Source: Rhizobium sp. NZLR1
GTDB taxonomy: Bacteria; Pseudomonadota; Alphaproteobacteria; Rhizobiales; Rhizobiaceae
NCBI RefSeq assembly: GCF_017357385.1
Contig: NZ_CP071634.1
Span: 248,001-312,000, forward strand
Length of the DNA stretch: 64,000 bases
Reading direction: 5' to 3'
In this document: positions 50,923 through 59,590 of the stretch, piece after piece
Position numbering within the stretch: position 1 is the stretch's first letter
How the letters are laid out: each line of letters begins with the position of its first letter
Made by a program: the position numbers and the translations under genes
The notes under the pieces: generated by a model
Seen by the model: the letters and a program-made list of their open reading frames with translations, nothing else
Told to the model about the DNA's origin: nothing
Database searches by the model: none

Positions 50923-51939
50923 ATGACAATCCGCAAGATGCTTCTGGCATCGGCCGCTATTGCTTGCGCCGCGATGCCCGTTTCCGCCTTTGCCGACACA
51001 GCGGCCAAGAAAATCGCCCTTTCCAACAACTATGCCGGCAATTCGTGGCGCCAAGCCATGCTGACGAGCTGGGGAAAGGTGACGGGTGAAGCCGTGAAGG
51101 CCGGCGCCGTTGCCGCAGCCGACCCTTTCACCACCGCCGAGAACCAGGCGACGGAACAGGCCGCGCAGATCCAGAACATGATCCTGCAGGGCTATGACGC
51201 CATCGTGCTGAACGCAGCCTCGCCGACGGCGCTGAACGGCGCGGTCAAGGAGGCCTGCGACGCCGGCATCACCGTCGTTTCCTTTGATGGCATCGTGACC
51301 GAGCCCTGCGCCTGGCGCATCGCCGTCAACTTCAAGGAAATGGGCCGCAGCGAAGTCGAGTACCTGTCGAAGAAACTGCCTGATGGCGGCAACCTGCTCG
51401 AAATCCGCGGCCTTGCCGGTGTCTTCGTCGACGACGAGATCTCGGCAGGCATCCACGACGGCGTCAAGCAGTTCCCGCAGTTCAAGATTGTCGGCTCCGT
51501 TCATGGAGACTGGGCGCAAGACGTGGCGCAGAAGGCTGTTGCCGGCATCCTGCCGAGCTTGCCCGACATCGCCGGCGTGGTAACGCAGGGCGGCGACGGT
51601 TATGGCGCCGCACAGGCGATTGCGGCGACAGACCGGAAGATGCCGATCATTATCATGGGCAACCGTGAAGACGAACTGAAGTGGTGGAAGGAGCAGAAAG
51701 AGGCGAAGAGCTACGAGACCATGTCCGTGTCCATCGCGCCGGGTGTCTCCACGCTCGCCTTCTGGGTCGCCCAGCAGATCCTCGACGGCAAGCAAGTCAA
51801 GAAGGACCTCGTCGTGCCCTTCCTGCGCATCGACCAGGACAATCTCGAAACCAACCTTGCCAATACCCAGGCCGGCGGCGTTGCCAACGTGGAATACACG
51901 CAGGCAGACGCGATCAAGGTCATCGAGTCGGCAAAGTAA
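50923..51939 (+). CDS. Sugar ABC transporter solute-binding protein (ribose-type)
   Basis: The product is 338 residues with a Sec signal peptide (KMLLASAAIACAAMPVSAFA). It is a type I periplasmic binding protein: IALSNNYAGNSWRQAM, AAQIQNMILQGYDAIVLNAASPTAL and VVSFDGIVTE are the typical ligand strands. The ribosome binding site is AGGGAGGAAGAC. Such proteins bind pentoses, hexoses or polyols. It heads the binding protein-ATPase-permease-permease-lactonase operon. Confidence 0.9.
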   Translation: MTIRKMLLASAAIACAAMPVSAFADTAAKKIALSNNYAGNSWRQAMLTSWGKVTGEAVKAGAVAAADPFTTAENQATEQAAQIQNMILQGYDAIVLNAASPTALNGAVKEACDAGITVVSFDGIVTEPCAWRIAVNFKEMGRSEVEYLSKKLPDGGNLLEIRGLAGVFVDDEISAGIHDGVKQFPQFKIVGSVHGDWAQDVAQKAVAGILPSLPDIAGVVTQGGDGYGAAQAIAATDRKMPIIIMGNREDELKWWKEQKEAKSYETMSVSIAPGVSTLAFWVAQQILDGKQVKKDLVVPFLRIDQDNLETNLANTQAGGVANVEYTQADAIKVIESAK

Positions 51940-51998
51940 ATCTCCCGGCGACCGCCGCGCGCCCGCAAATGGCCGCGCGGCATTCTTTGCAAGCAGGC

Positions 51999-53462
51999 AT
52001 GGCGGGCAGCATGGATGAGGTTTTGAAGGCGGTGATCGCCGTCGATGGCGCCAAGGTGAGCTTCGGCGCGGTCAGGGCGCTCGACGGCGTCACACTCCGC
52101 GTCATGCCGGGCGAATGCGTCGGGCTCGTCGGACATAACGGAGCCGGCAAATCGACGATCGTCAGCGTGATCAACGGCGGCCTCACACCGCACGAAGGAA
52201 GTGTGGCAAGCGACGGCGAGCGGCTGGAGCGCTATGGCATCAACGTGGCGCGAGCCCGCGGCGTGCGCTGCGTCTTCCAGGAGCTTTCGCTCTGTCCCAA
52301 CCTCTCCATCGTCGAGAACACGCGCATCATGCATCGTCATCTCGGCGGTTTCGGCTGGCGCAGGCGCGCCGAAAAAATCATCGAGAAGAGCCTCGATGCC
52401 GTCTTTCCCGGCCATGGTATCGACAGCAGCCGGGCCGTGGGCGATCTTTCGATCGCCGAGCGGCAGATGGTCGAGATATCAATGGCCTTTTCCGACGCCG
52501 GTGTTGCGCCGCGGCTGGTGATCCTCGACGAACCGACCTCGTCACTCGATGCAAGCCTTGCCCGCCAGATGCTCGATCATGTCCGCCGCTTCATCGCCGC
52601 CGGCGGATCGGTCATCTTCATCTCGCATATTCTGCACGAGATCCTCGAAACCTCCGACCGCATCGTCGTCATGAAGGACGGCCGCGTCGTCGCCGAGCGT
52701 CCGGCGCAGGGCTTCGACCATCACGGCCTTGTGGAAGCGATGGGCACCGTCGCCAAGGAGGAAACCAAGCAGCGCCCGGGGCGCGAACAATCCACCGCTC
52801 CGCTCATTCTGTCCCATCAGACGAAAGGCCTGCCCTTCGCTGCCCGCAAGGGAGAAATCATCGGACTGGCGGGACTGGCCGGCCACGGGCAGACCGAACT
52901 GCTGCTTGCCCTGCATGCCGCCCAGTCCGGCAACTGGCTGCCTGAGCGCGATCCGCTCGTCACCTTCGTCGCCGGCGACCGCCGCCTTAACGGCGTCTTC
53001 GAACTCTGGAGCATCCTGCGCAACTTCTCCATCGCCTCGCTCGGTGACCTCACCCGGCGCGGCCTGATCCTTTCCGGCGAAGAGGAGATGAAGGGCGCCG
53101 ACTGGAGGCGGCGGATCGAAATCCGCACGCCCGATATGGCCAATCGCATCCTGTCGCTTTCCGGCGGCAACCAGCAGAAGGTGCTCTTCGCCCGCGCACT
53201 TTCAACGCGCGCGCCGATCGTGCTGATGGACGATCCGATGCGCGGCGTCGACGTCGGGACCAAGCAGGAGGTCTACGCCATCATCCGCGACGAAGCGGCG
53301 CGTGGCCGCACCTTCATCTGGTACTCGACCGAAATGGACGAAGTGAGCCTCTGTGACCGCGTCTACGTCTTCCGCGAAGGCCGCATCACCGCCGAACTTG
53401 CGGGCGACGCGGTCAACGAGAAGAATATCATCGCCGCCTCCTTCGAAGGGCTCGCCGCATGA
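51999..53462 (+). CDS. Sugar ABC transporter ATPase with two domains (RbsA type)
   Basis: The product is about 487 residues with two nucleotide-binding domains. The first has Walker A GHNGAGKST, a degenerate signature LSIAERQMVEI and Walker B LVILDEPTSSLD. The second has a degenerate Walker A region (GLAGHGQTELLL) but a complete signature LSGGNQQKVLFARAL and Walker B IVLMDDPMRGVD. This asymmetry is normal for ribose-type ATPases. In-frame starts exist at 51969, 51999 and 52011, none with a strong ribosome binding site, so the exact start is uncertain. Confidence 0.88.
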   Translation: MAGSMDEVLKAVIAVDGAKVSFGAVRALDGVTLRVMPGECVGLVGHNGAGKSTIVSVINGGLTPHEGSVASDGERLERYGINVARARGVRCVFQELSLCPNLSIVENTRIMHRHLGGFGWRRRAEKIIEKSLDAVFPGHGIDSSRAVGDLSIAERQMVEISMAFSDAGVAPRLVILDEPTSSLDASLARQMLDHVRRFIAAGGSVIFISHILHEILETSDRIVVMKDGRVVAERPAQGFDHHGLVEAMGTVAKEETKQRPGREQSTAPLILSHQTKGLPFAARKGEIIGLAGLAGHGQTELLLALHAAQSGNWLPERDPLVTFVAGDRRLNGVFELWSILRNFSIASLGDLTRRGLILSGEEEMKGADWRRRIEIRTPDMANRILSLSGGNQQKVLFARALSTRAPIVLMDDPMRGVDVGTKQEVYAIIRDEAARGRTFIWYSTEMDEVSLCDRVYVFREGRITAELAGDAVNEKNIIAASFEGLAA

Positions 53463-54406
53463 CGTTCCGGCTGTCGTCCGACGCCATGCGTCTTGCCATC
53501 CCCGCTCTGTCGCTGACGCTGCTGCTCGCCGCCGTCTTCTGGCTGCAGCCGCGCGCCATGAGCTATGTCGGGCTCAACCTGCTGTTCAATCTGGCTGTGC
53601 CCATCGCGCTGGCGACGATCGCCCAGATGCTGGTGATGGCGGTCAACGATCTCGATCTCTCGATGGGCACCTTCGTCAGCTTCGTCGCCTGCGTAACCGC
53701 AACCTTTCTGCGGGATGCTCCACTGACCGGCATCCTGATCCTTGCCGGCGCGATCGCCATCTATGCGGGCCTCGGTGTCGTCATCCATTTGCGCAACCTG
53801 CCGTCCATTGTCGTCACCCTCGGTATGAGCTTCGTCTGGGGCGGCCTTGCCGTGCTGTTGCTGCCGGCACCCGGCGGTCAGGCGCCGGACTGGGTGCGCT
53901 GGCTGATGACCGTCAAACCGCCACTGGTGCCGATGGCGATCGTCGCCAGTATTATCATCGCCGCTGTCGCTCATCTTCTCGTTATGCGCTCCTCGCTTGG
54001 CGTGCTGATCCGCGGCATCGGCGGCAACCAGCGCTCGGTCGAGCGCGCCGGCTGGTCGATTGTCGCAGCGCGCGCCAGCGCCTACGGTCTTGCCGGCTTG
54101 TTTGCGGTGCTTGCCGGCATCGCCCTCGTCGGCCTGACGACCTCCGCCGATGCCAATATCGCGCTGCGCTACACGTTGCTGTCGATCGCCGGCGTCATCC
54201 TCGGCGGCGGCGAGTTCATCGGCGGCCGCGTCTCCCCTGTCGGCGCCGTCATCGGCGCGTTGACCCTGACGCTTGCCGGCTCGTTCCTATCCTTCCTGCG
54301 CATCTCGCCGGACTGGCAGATCGGGGCTCAGGGCGCGATCCTGATCATCGTGCTCGCGCTTCGCCTGATGCTGAACCGCTTGGAGAAGCGGGAGAAACGC
54401 CGATGA
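53459..54406 (+). CDS. Sugar ABC transporter permease (RbsC type)
   Basis: The product is 315 residues with about eight to ten membrane helices. LFNLAVPIALATIAQMLVMAVNDLDLSMG is the family segment ending in the DLS motif, and GGNQRSVERAGWS is the cytoplasmic coupling loop. GVILGGGEFIGGRVSPVGAVIGAL is also conserved. It overlaps both the ATPase stop and the second permease by four bases. Confidence 0.9.
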   Translation: MTFRLSSDAMRLAIPALSLTLLLAAVFWLQPRAMSYVGLNLLFNLAVPIALATIAQMLVMAVNDLDLSMGTFVSFVACVTATFLRDAPLTGILILAGAIAIYAGLGVVIHLRNLPSIVVTLGMSFVWGGLAVLLLPAPGGQAPDWVRWLMTVKPPLVPMAIVASIIIAAVAHLLVMRSSLGVLIRGIGGNQRSVERAGWSIVAARASAYGLAGLFAVLAGIALVGLTTSADANIALRYTLLSIAGVILGGGEFIGGRVSPVGAVIGALTLTLAGSFLSFLRISPDWQIGAQGAILIIVLALRLMLNRLEKREKRR

Positions 54407-55353
54407 CCGCACTCCTCAGCCTTTTCGGCAAACCCTGGATCTGGTCGTGGCTTGCCGCGTTCATCGTCTGGTTCCTGACGATCATGGTGACGCTCGGCGC
54501 CAGCACGCTCGGCCTGTCGCAGGCAGCACTCACCTTCGCTGCCTTCTCGGTCATCGTCGGCATCGGCCAGATGTTCGTCATCACTCTCGGTCCCGGCAAT
54601 ATCGATCTCTCGGTTCCCGCCACGATGACGCTTGCCGGCACGGTGGCGCTGAAGCTGATGAATGTCGAAAACGGCATGATCCTGCCCGGCCTTCTCGGTG
54701 CCGTCGTCATCGGCCTTGTCGTCGGCCTCGGCAATTATGCGCTGATCAAGGCGCTGCGCATTCCGCCGATCATCGCCACGCTGTCCATGAGCTTCATCGT
54801 CCAGTCCGCCGCGATCTGGACGAACCGGGGATTGCGCATCAAGCCTCCGAGCATGCTTGCGGAGTTCACCACCTCGAACACGCTCGGCGTGCCGAATGTG
54901 GCGATCGTCGCGCTTGTCATCTCGCTGCTTGCCTGGTTCCTGCTCGAGAAGACGATCTACGGGCGCTGGATCTCGGCGATCGGCCAGAGCATGCCGGCGG
55001 CGCGCATGGCCGGCATACCGGTGGACGGCACACGCTTCGTCACCTATCTGTTCTGCGCTGTGCTCGCCGCGGTCGCAGGCTATTTGCTTGCCTGTTTCTC
55101 CGGCGGCGCGGCGCTCAATATGGGCTCGGAATATCTGCTGATGTCGATCGCCGTCGTCGTGATCGGCGGCACGGCGGTTGCCGGCGGCGATTCCAACGTG
55201 CCGGGTATCTGGGGTGCATCGCTCTTCATGTTCCTGGTCGTCTCGATGCTCAACACTTACGGGGTCGGCGCGGGCATCCGCCTCATCATGACCGGCCTCA
55301 TCATCATCAGCGTCATCATGCTCGCCGGCGGTCGCCGGGCCGGCATGCGATAA
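54403..55353 (+). CDS. Sugar ABC transporter permease (RbsC type, second subunit)
   Basis: The product is 316 residues, the partner of the preceding permease. It has GQMFVITLGPGNIDLSVPATM, the coupling-loop region GQSMPAARMAGIPVDGTRF and VVVIGGTAVAGGDSNVPGIWGASL. It starts inside the stop of the upstream permease gene (ATGA). Two non-identical permeases suggest a heterodimeric channel. Confidence 0.9.
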   Translation: MTALLSLFGKPWIWSWLAAFIVWFLTIMVTLGASTLGLSQAALTFAAFSVIVGIGQMFVITLGPGNIDLSVPATMTLAGTVALKLMNVENGMILPGLLGAVVIGLVVGLGNYALIKALRIPPIIATLSMSFIVQSAAIWTNRGLRIKPPSMLAEFTTSNTLGVPNVAIVALVISLLAWFLLEKTIYGRWISAIGQSMPAARMAGIPVDGTRFVTYLFCAVLAAVAGYLLACFSGGAALNMGSEYLLMSIAVVVIGGTAVAGGDSNVPGIWGASLFMFLVVSMLNTYGVGAGIRLIMTGLIIISVIMLAGGRRAGMR

Positions 55354-55367
55354 ACGGAAAGACCGCC

Positions 55368-56282
55368 ATGGCCGAGGCCAGCATCTACGAAATCCACGAC
55401 CCGCGCTTCCGGCAGCTGATCGTGACGAGCGCCGCTCTCGACGAACTTTATTCCGGTTGCCGCTGGGCGGAGGGTCCCGTCTGGTTCAACGATGCGAACC
55501 AGCTGCTGTGGAGCGACATTCCCAATCAGCGCATGCTGCGATGGACGCCCGAGAGTGGTGTCTCCGTCTACCGGCAACCCTCCAACTTCGCCAACGGCCA
55601 TACACGCGACCGGCAGGGGCGGCTGATCTCCTGCGAACATGGCGCCCGCCGCGTCACGCGCACCGAGGTCGATGGCTCGATCACCGTGCTCGCCGATCGT
55701 TTCGAGGGCGCCAAGCTGAATTCGCCGAACGACGTGGTGGTGAAATCCGACGGCACGATCTGGTTCACCGACCCCACCTACGGCATCATGTCGGACTATG
55801 AAGGCTATCGCGCCGTACCGGAGCAGCCGACCCGCAACGTCTACCGGCTCGATCCGGCGACCGGGGGGCTTGCGACTGTCGCCACCGATTTCATCCAGCC
55901 GAACGGCCTTGCCTTCTCCCCCGACGAGACGATTCTCTATGTGGCGGATTCAGCCGCAAGCCATGATGAGAGCCTGCCGCGCCATATAAGGGCTTTCGAC
56001 GTGGTCGACGGCCTCAGGCTTCAAAACGGCCGCGTCTTCTGCCTGATCGACAGCGGCATTCCGGACGGCATCCGCACCGATGTGAACGGAAACCTCTGGT
56101 CGAGTGCCGGTGATGGCGTGCATTGCTTCGATCCGATGGGAAAACTGATCGGCAAGATCCGCGTGCCGCAAACCGTCGCCAACCTCACCTTCGGCGGGCC
56201 GAGGCGCAACCGGCTGTTTATTGCGGCGACGCGTTCGGTGTATTCGGTCTATGTCGCACTCAGCGGTGCTCAGATGCCGTAA
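55368..56282 (+). CDS. SMP-30/gluconolactonase-family lactonase
   Basis: The product is 304 residues, a six-bladed beta-propeller lactonase. CRWAEGPVWF holds the metal-binding glutamate, KLNSPNDVVVKSDGTIWFTDP the asparagine, and IPDGIRTDVNGNLWSSA the aspartate. QPNGLAFSPDETILYVADS is also typical. It hydrolyses sugar lactones produced when sugars are oxidised, which fits its position as last gene of the sugar importer operon. Its end overlaps the small minus-strand gene that follows. Confidence 0.88.
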   Translation: MAEASIYEIHDPRFRQLIVTSAALDELYSGCRWAEGPVWFNDANQLLWSDIPNQRMLRWTPESGVSVYRQPSNFANGHTRDRQGRLISCEHGARRVTRTEVDGSITVLADRFEGAKLNSPNDVVVKSDGTIWFTDPTYGIMSDYEGYRAVPEQPTRNVYRLDPATGGLATVATDFIQPNGLAFSPDETILYVADSAASHDESLPRHIRAFDVVDGLRLQNGRVFCLIDSGIPDGIRTDVNGNLWSSAGDGVHCFDPMGKLIGKIRVPQTVANLTFGGPRRNRLFIAATRSVYSVYVALSGAQMP

Positions 56283-56448
56283 GAGCGATCGTCAGTGCTT
56301 GACGTTCCCATCGCCTCGAACCCTCCCCCGACTTGGCTTTGGTCTTCGCCGTTTGGCGGCGGTCGGCTGACAGCGAGCGGCCATTGCGGCGGACGTAGCG
56401 TTTGTCGGTGGCGGTATCGATGAGTTCGCGCTTGGTCATGTCGTTCAT
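56260..56448 (-). CDS. Small basic protein of rhizobial type, unknown function
   Basis: The product is 62 residues: MTKRELIDTATDKRYVRR at the N-terminus followed by a basic RSLSADRRQTAKTKAK segment. I recall very similar short proteins in other rhizobia, in which extra residues separate the two segments; the present one looks internally shortened and carries an unrelated-looking end (RWERQALTIALTASEHR) that overlaps the lactonase gene by 23 bases. An ATG nine bases downstream is an alternative start. Function is unknown. Confidence 0.6.
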   Translation of the reverse strand: MNDMTKRELIDTATDKRYVRRNGRSLSADRRQTAKTKAKSGEGSRRWERQALTIALTASEHR

Positions 56449-56525
56449 CCCTGTGGTTGCCGTCTCGTTAAAGTGCGTCGCGATCTTTCAGATTCGCTCC
56501 TCGCGCGTTAGCTCTTTGCTTTTGC

Positions 56526-56570
56526 GCATGTCGTTGCCGCAAAACCGCTGCACGCTTTTGCGCGACATGC
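56526..56570. repeat. Dispersed rhizobial palindrome
   Basis: GCATGTCG (56526-56533) pairs with CGACATGC (56563-56570), and GCAAAA (56539-56544) with TTTTGC (56556-56561). The loop centre resembles that of the palindrome at 17533-17572: on the minus strand both contain AAAA-x-x-GT followed by AGCGGTTTT. The element lies upstream of the ku genes. Confidence 0.7.
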
Positions 56571-56739
56571 TTTAGAACGCACGCCACGGCAAAAAGGCGC
56601 ATGGAATCAAAAGCATCTCGCGACTCGCAAAACGAGAAACTTAGGCGTGTTAAGTGCTTGAATTTAGATTCGTTTTGACTCGGAACAAATGGCGGGGTCA
56701 GCCGTTGACTCGCGTTGGTTGCGTGAGGGAGTCGGGTCG

Positions 56740-57636
56740 ATGGTTGCGCCGCGAGCGAATTGGAAGGGCTATATCAAGTTCGGAGAAGTCGCGTTTCCCG
56801 TTGCGCTCTACACGGCGGCATCCTCTTCCGAACGGATCGCCTTCAATACCTTGAATCGAAAGACCGGCAATCGTGTCCGGCGCGAGTTCGTCGATAGCGA
56901 AACCGGCGATGCCGTCGAGCGCGACGATCAGGTCAAAGGCTTCGAGATTGAGGATGGGCGATACGTCGTCCTCGAACCCGATGAAGTCGCGGCCGCAATT
57001 CCAAACAGCGACAAGACGCTGAAGGTCGAAGCGTTCATTCCCATTGACGAGGTCGACGACGTCTATTTCGACAAGCCTTATTATCTTGCTCCTGACAAGA
57101 TGGGCAGCGATGCCTACAAGCTGCTGCGCGACGGCATGACGAAAGCCAAGGTCGCCGCAATTGCCCGCACGGTTCTGTTCAGGCGCCTGCGCACCGTTCT
57201 CATTCGGCCGCATGGCAGCGGCCTCATTGGCTCCACCTTGAACTACGACTATGAGGTCCGCTCGTCGGAAAAGGCTTTCGAGGAGATGCCGGATCTGAAG
57301 ATCGAGGGCGAGATGCTGGAGCTTGCCAAACACATCATCAACACGAAAAAAGGCCAGTTCGATCCCAAGCAGTTCGAAGACCGGTATGAAAAGGCGGTGG
57401 CGGAGCTGGTGAAGGCCAAGATAGAGGGCCGGACTCTGCCGAAGAAAAAGGCGGTCGCCGCGTCCAAGCCGAGCGATCTTCTGCAGGCGCTGCGTGAAAG
57501 TGCGGGAATGTCCGCGCCTGCCAAGACCAAACGCACCGCGGCCAACGCCAATGCCGGCAAGAGCAGGCAAAAAGCCACTCGAGCGTCCGGATCCAAGGGC
57601 CGCAGCACCGGCGCCCACCAGCGCCGTGCCGGCTGA
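56740..57636 (+). CDS. ku: Ku homologue, DNA end-binding protein (first copy)
   Basis: The product is 298 residues of the bacterial Ku family: NWKGYIKFGEVAFPVALYTA at the N-terminus, FNTLNRKTGNRVRREFVDSETG, DKPYYLAPDKMGSDAYKLLRDGM and LELAKHIINTKKGQFDPKQFED. The C-terminal tail from about 255 is rich in lysine and arginine (KTKRTAANANAGKSRQKAT). Ku rings bind broken DNA ends and recruit LigD in non-homologous end joining. It is followed 17 bases later by a second, divergent Ku, so a heteromeric ring is possible. The ATG at 56740 follows GAGGGAG. Confidence 0.93.
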   Translation: MVAPRANWKGYIKFGEVAFPVALYTAASSSERIAFNTLNRKTGNRVRREFVDSETGDAVERDDQVKGFEIEDGRYVVLEPDEVAAAIPNSDKTLKVEAFIPIDEVDDVYFDKPYYLAPDKMGSDAYKLLRDGMTKAKVAAIARTVLFRRLRTVLIRPHGSGLIGSTLNYDYEVRSSEKAFEEMPDLKIEGEMLELAKHIINTKKGQFDPKQFEDRYEKAVAELVKAKIEGRTLPKKKAVAASKPSDLLQALRESAGMSAPAKTKRTAANANAGKSRQKATRASGSKGRSTGAHQRRAG

Positions 57637-57653
57637 TCGAGGAGGAAGTGATA

Positions 57654-58481
57654 GTGCCCCGCCCCCACTGGAAAGGCTATCTGAAGCTGTCGCTGGTGAC
57701 CTGCCCCGTCCAGATGACGCCGGCCACGTCGGAAAACGAAAAGGTACGCTTCCACACTTTGAACCGGGAAACCCGGAACCGCGTCGTGAGCCACTATGTC
57801 GATTCCGTCACCGGCAAGGAGGTCAAGGAGGAGGACGAGGTCAAGGGCTATCAGCGCGATGAGAACGAGTATGTGATCCTCGAAGACGAGGAACTGGAAA
57901 ACGTCGCGCTGGATAGTACCAAGACCATCGACATCGAGGTCTTCGCACCGCGCGACGGTGTCGAATGGATCTGGCTCGATACGCCCTATTACCTCTCTCC
58001 GGACGACCCGGTCGGTGAGGAGGCGTTCACGGTTATCCGCGACGCCATGGCAGCCGAGAATATGGTCGGTATTTCCAGGCTGGTGATCTCGAGGCGGGAA
58101 CGCGCCGTCATGCTCGAGCCACGCGGCAAGGGTATCGTGCTCTGGACGCTGCGTTACGGTGACGAGGTTCGCGACGCCAAGACCTATTTCGAGACGGTTG
58201 ACGATGACGCAGCCGACAGCGAGATGATGCCGCTGGTTCAACAGCTGATCAAAAAGCAGACGCAGCACTGGAGCCCGAAAATGGTCTCCGATCCGGTTCA
58301 GGACAAGCTTCTCGATATCATCGATGCGAAGCGGAAGCAGATGAAAAAGCCGGGCAAGGCGAAGCCCAAGGCGAGCGAAAGGGAAGAGCCGGCGCCGAGC
58401 AACGTCATTAACATCATGGATGCGCTTCGCAAGTCGGTCGAAGCGGAAAACCGGTCCGGGAAGGGCAAACATCCATCATGA
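57654..58481 (+). CDS. ku: Ku homologue, DNA end-binding protein (second copy)
   Basis: The product is 275 residues, clearly related to but different from the first Ku: HWKGYLKLSLVTCPVQM, FHTLNRETRNRVVSHYVDSVTG, DTPYYLSPDDPVGEEAF and PLVQQLIKKQTQHWSPKMV. The C-terminal tail is shorter and basic (KRKQMKKPGKAKPKA). I use the GTG at 57654, seven bases after GGAGGA, rather than the GTG at 57648. Its stop overlaps the ligase start (ATGA). Confidence 0.93.
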   Translation: MPRPHWKGYLKLSLVTCPVQMTPATSENEKVRFHTLNRETRNRVVSHYVDSVTGKEVKEEDEVKGYQRDENEYVILEDEELENVALDSTKTIDIEVFAPRDGVEWIWLDTPYYLSPDDPVGEEAFTVIRDAMAAENMVGISRLVISRRERAVMLEPRGKGIVLWTLRYGDEVRDAKTYFETVDDDAADSEMMPLVQQLIKKQTQHWSPKMVSDPVQDKLLDIIDAKRKQMKKPGKAKPKASEREEPAPSNVINIMDALRKSVEAENRSGKGKHPS

Positions 58482-59533
58482 CGCGTTCGCGCCGCCCCTC
58501 ATTACCATTTCTCAACGAGTCCAACACAACGCTGCAGTCTCGTCCGATCCGCAAGCGCGATCCCGACCAGCCAGGCCTGCCCTTCGATCCAATGCCGGCG
58601 AGGATCGAGCCCTGCCTTGCGCTGCTGAAACCCACCGTGCCGCTGGGTTCGGATTGGCTCTACGAGGCGAAGTGGGATGGCTACCGGCTGGCGATCCATA
58701 TCGAGCCGAAGAGCGTTCGTGTCATTACGCGTGGTGGCCATGACTGGACCGACCGCTTTCCCACCATCGCCGCGGCGGCCAAAGAACTGGGTGTGGCCAC
58801 CGCCATACTGGACGGGGAAGCGGTGGTTATGGACGAGCACGGCCGATCGGATTTCGGCGCATTGCAACGTTCGCTCGGCGGTCGAGGCGGCAAGCGGGTC
58901 TCGTCCGAGTCGATGCTCTACGCCTTCGACCTTTTGTATCTTGACGGACATGACCTGACCGGCACCGAACTCGCCGTGCGTCGGCACCTTCTTGAAGACC
59001 TGATACCAGAAGGCGGCAATGGGCAGATCCGCTTTTCCGAAGAGATAGACCAGCCGGCCGAAGACCTCCTCGAGCATGCCTGCCATCATCGGCTGGAGGG
59101 CATCATCGCCAAGCATCGCGACCGGCCCTACCGCAGTGGCCGAACAGGCGACTGGCTGAAGATCAAATGCGTTGAGAGCGAGAGCTTCATGATCGTCGGT
59201 TACGAACAGTCGGCATCCGCGCGCGGCGGCATCGGCAGCCTGCTGCTCGCCGGCAAGAAGGGTTTTGACTGGATTTCCGTGGGGTCGGTCGGAACCGGTT
59301 TTAGCACTAGCGATGCCGAGCACCTGAAAAAGACGCTCGACCGATTGAAGACGACCCGGCCGGTCGTTCCCCTGAAGGGCAAGCGCTACGTCTTCGTGCA
59401 GCCGACACTGATCGCCGAGATCGAGTTTCGCGGTTGGACCGATGACGGCAGTCTCCGCCACGCTTCGTATAAAGGGCTGCGCGAGGTTCAGGACAACGCG
59501 GCCGTGTTCGATATGACCGGCTTCGGCAGTTGA
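58478..59533 (+). CDS. ligD: Stand-alone ATP-dependent DNA ligase (LigD ligase domain)
   Basis: The product is 351 residues. The nucleotidyltransferase lysine is K65 in YEAKWDGYRLAI; other motifs are LDGEAVVMDEHGRSDFGAL (motif III), EGIIAKHRDRPYRSGRTGDWLKIKC (motifs IV/V) and an OB-fold end with VFVQPTLIAEIEFRGWTDDGSLRHASYKGLRE. The polymerase and 3'-phosphoesterase domains of full LigD are absent, so end processing would need another protein. Cotranslation with two ku genes supports an NHEJ role. Confidence 0.92.
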   Translation: MTRSRRPSLPFLNESNTTLQSRPIRKRDPDQPGLPFDPMPARIEPCLALLKPTVPLGSDWLYEAKWDGYRLAIHIEPKSVRVITRGGHDWTDRFPTIAAAAKELGVATAILDGEAVVMDEHGRSDFGALQRSLGGRGGKRVSSESMLYAFDLLYLDGHDLTGTELAVRRHLLEDLIPEGGNGQIRFSEEIDQPAEDLLEHACHHRLEGIIAKHRDRPYRSGRTGDWLKIKCVESESFMIVGYEQSASARGGIGSLLLAGKKGFDWISVGSVGTGFSTSDAEHLKKTLDRLKTTRPVVPLKGKRYVFVQPTLIAEIEFRGWTDDGSLRHASYKGLREVQDNAAVFDMTGFGS

Positions 59534-59590
59534 GGATCACGATCGCCTGTGGTCCCCTTGGGAAGCTCCAAATCCGAAGCGGCAGCAGCC

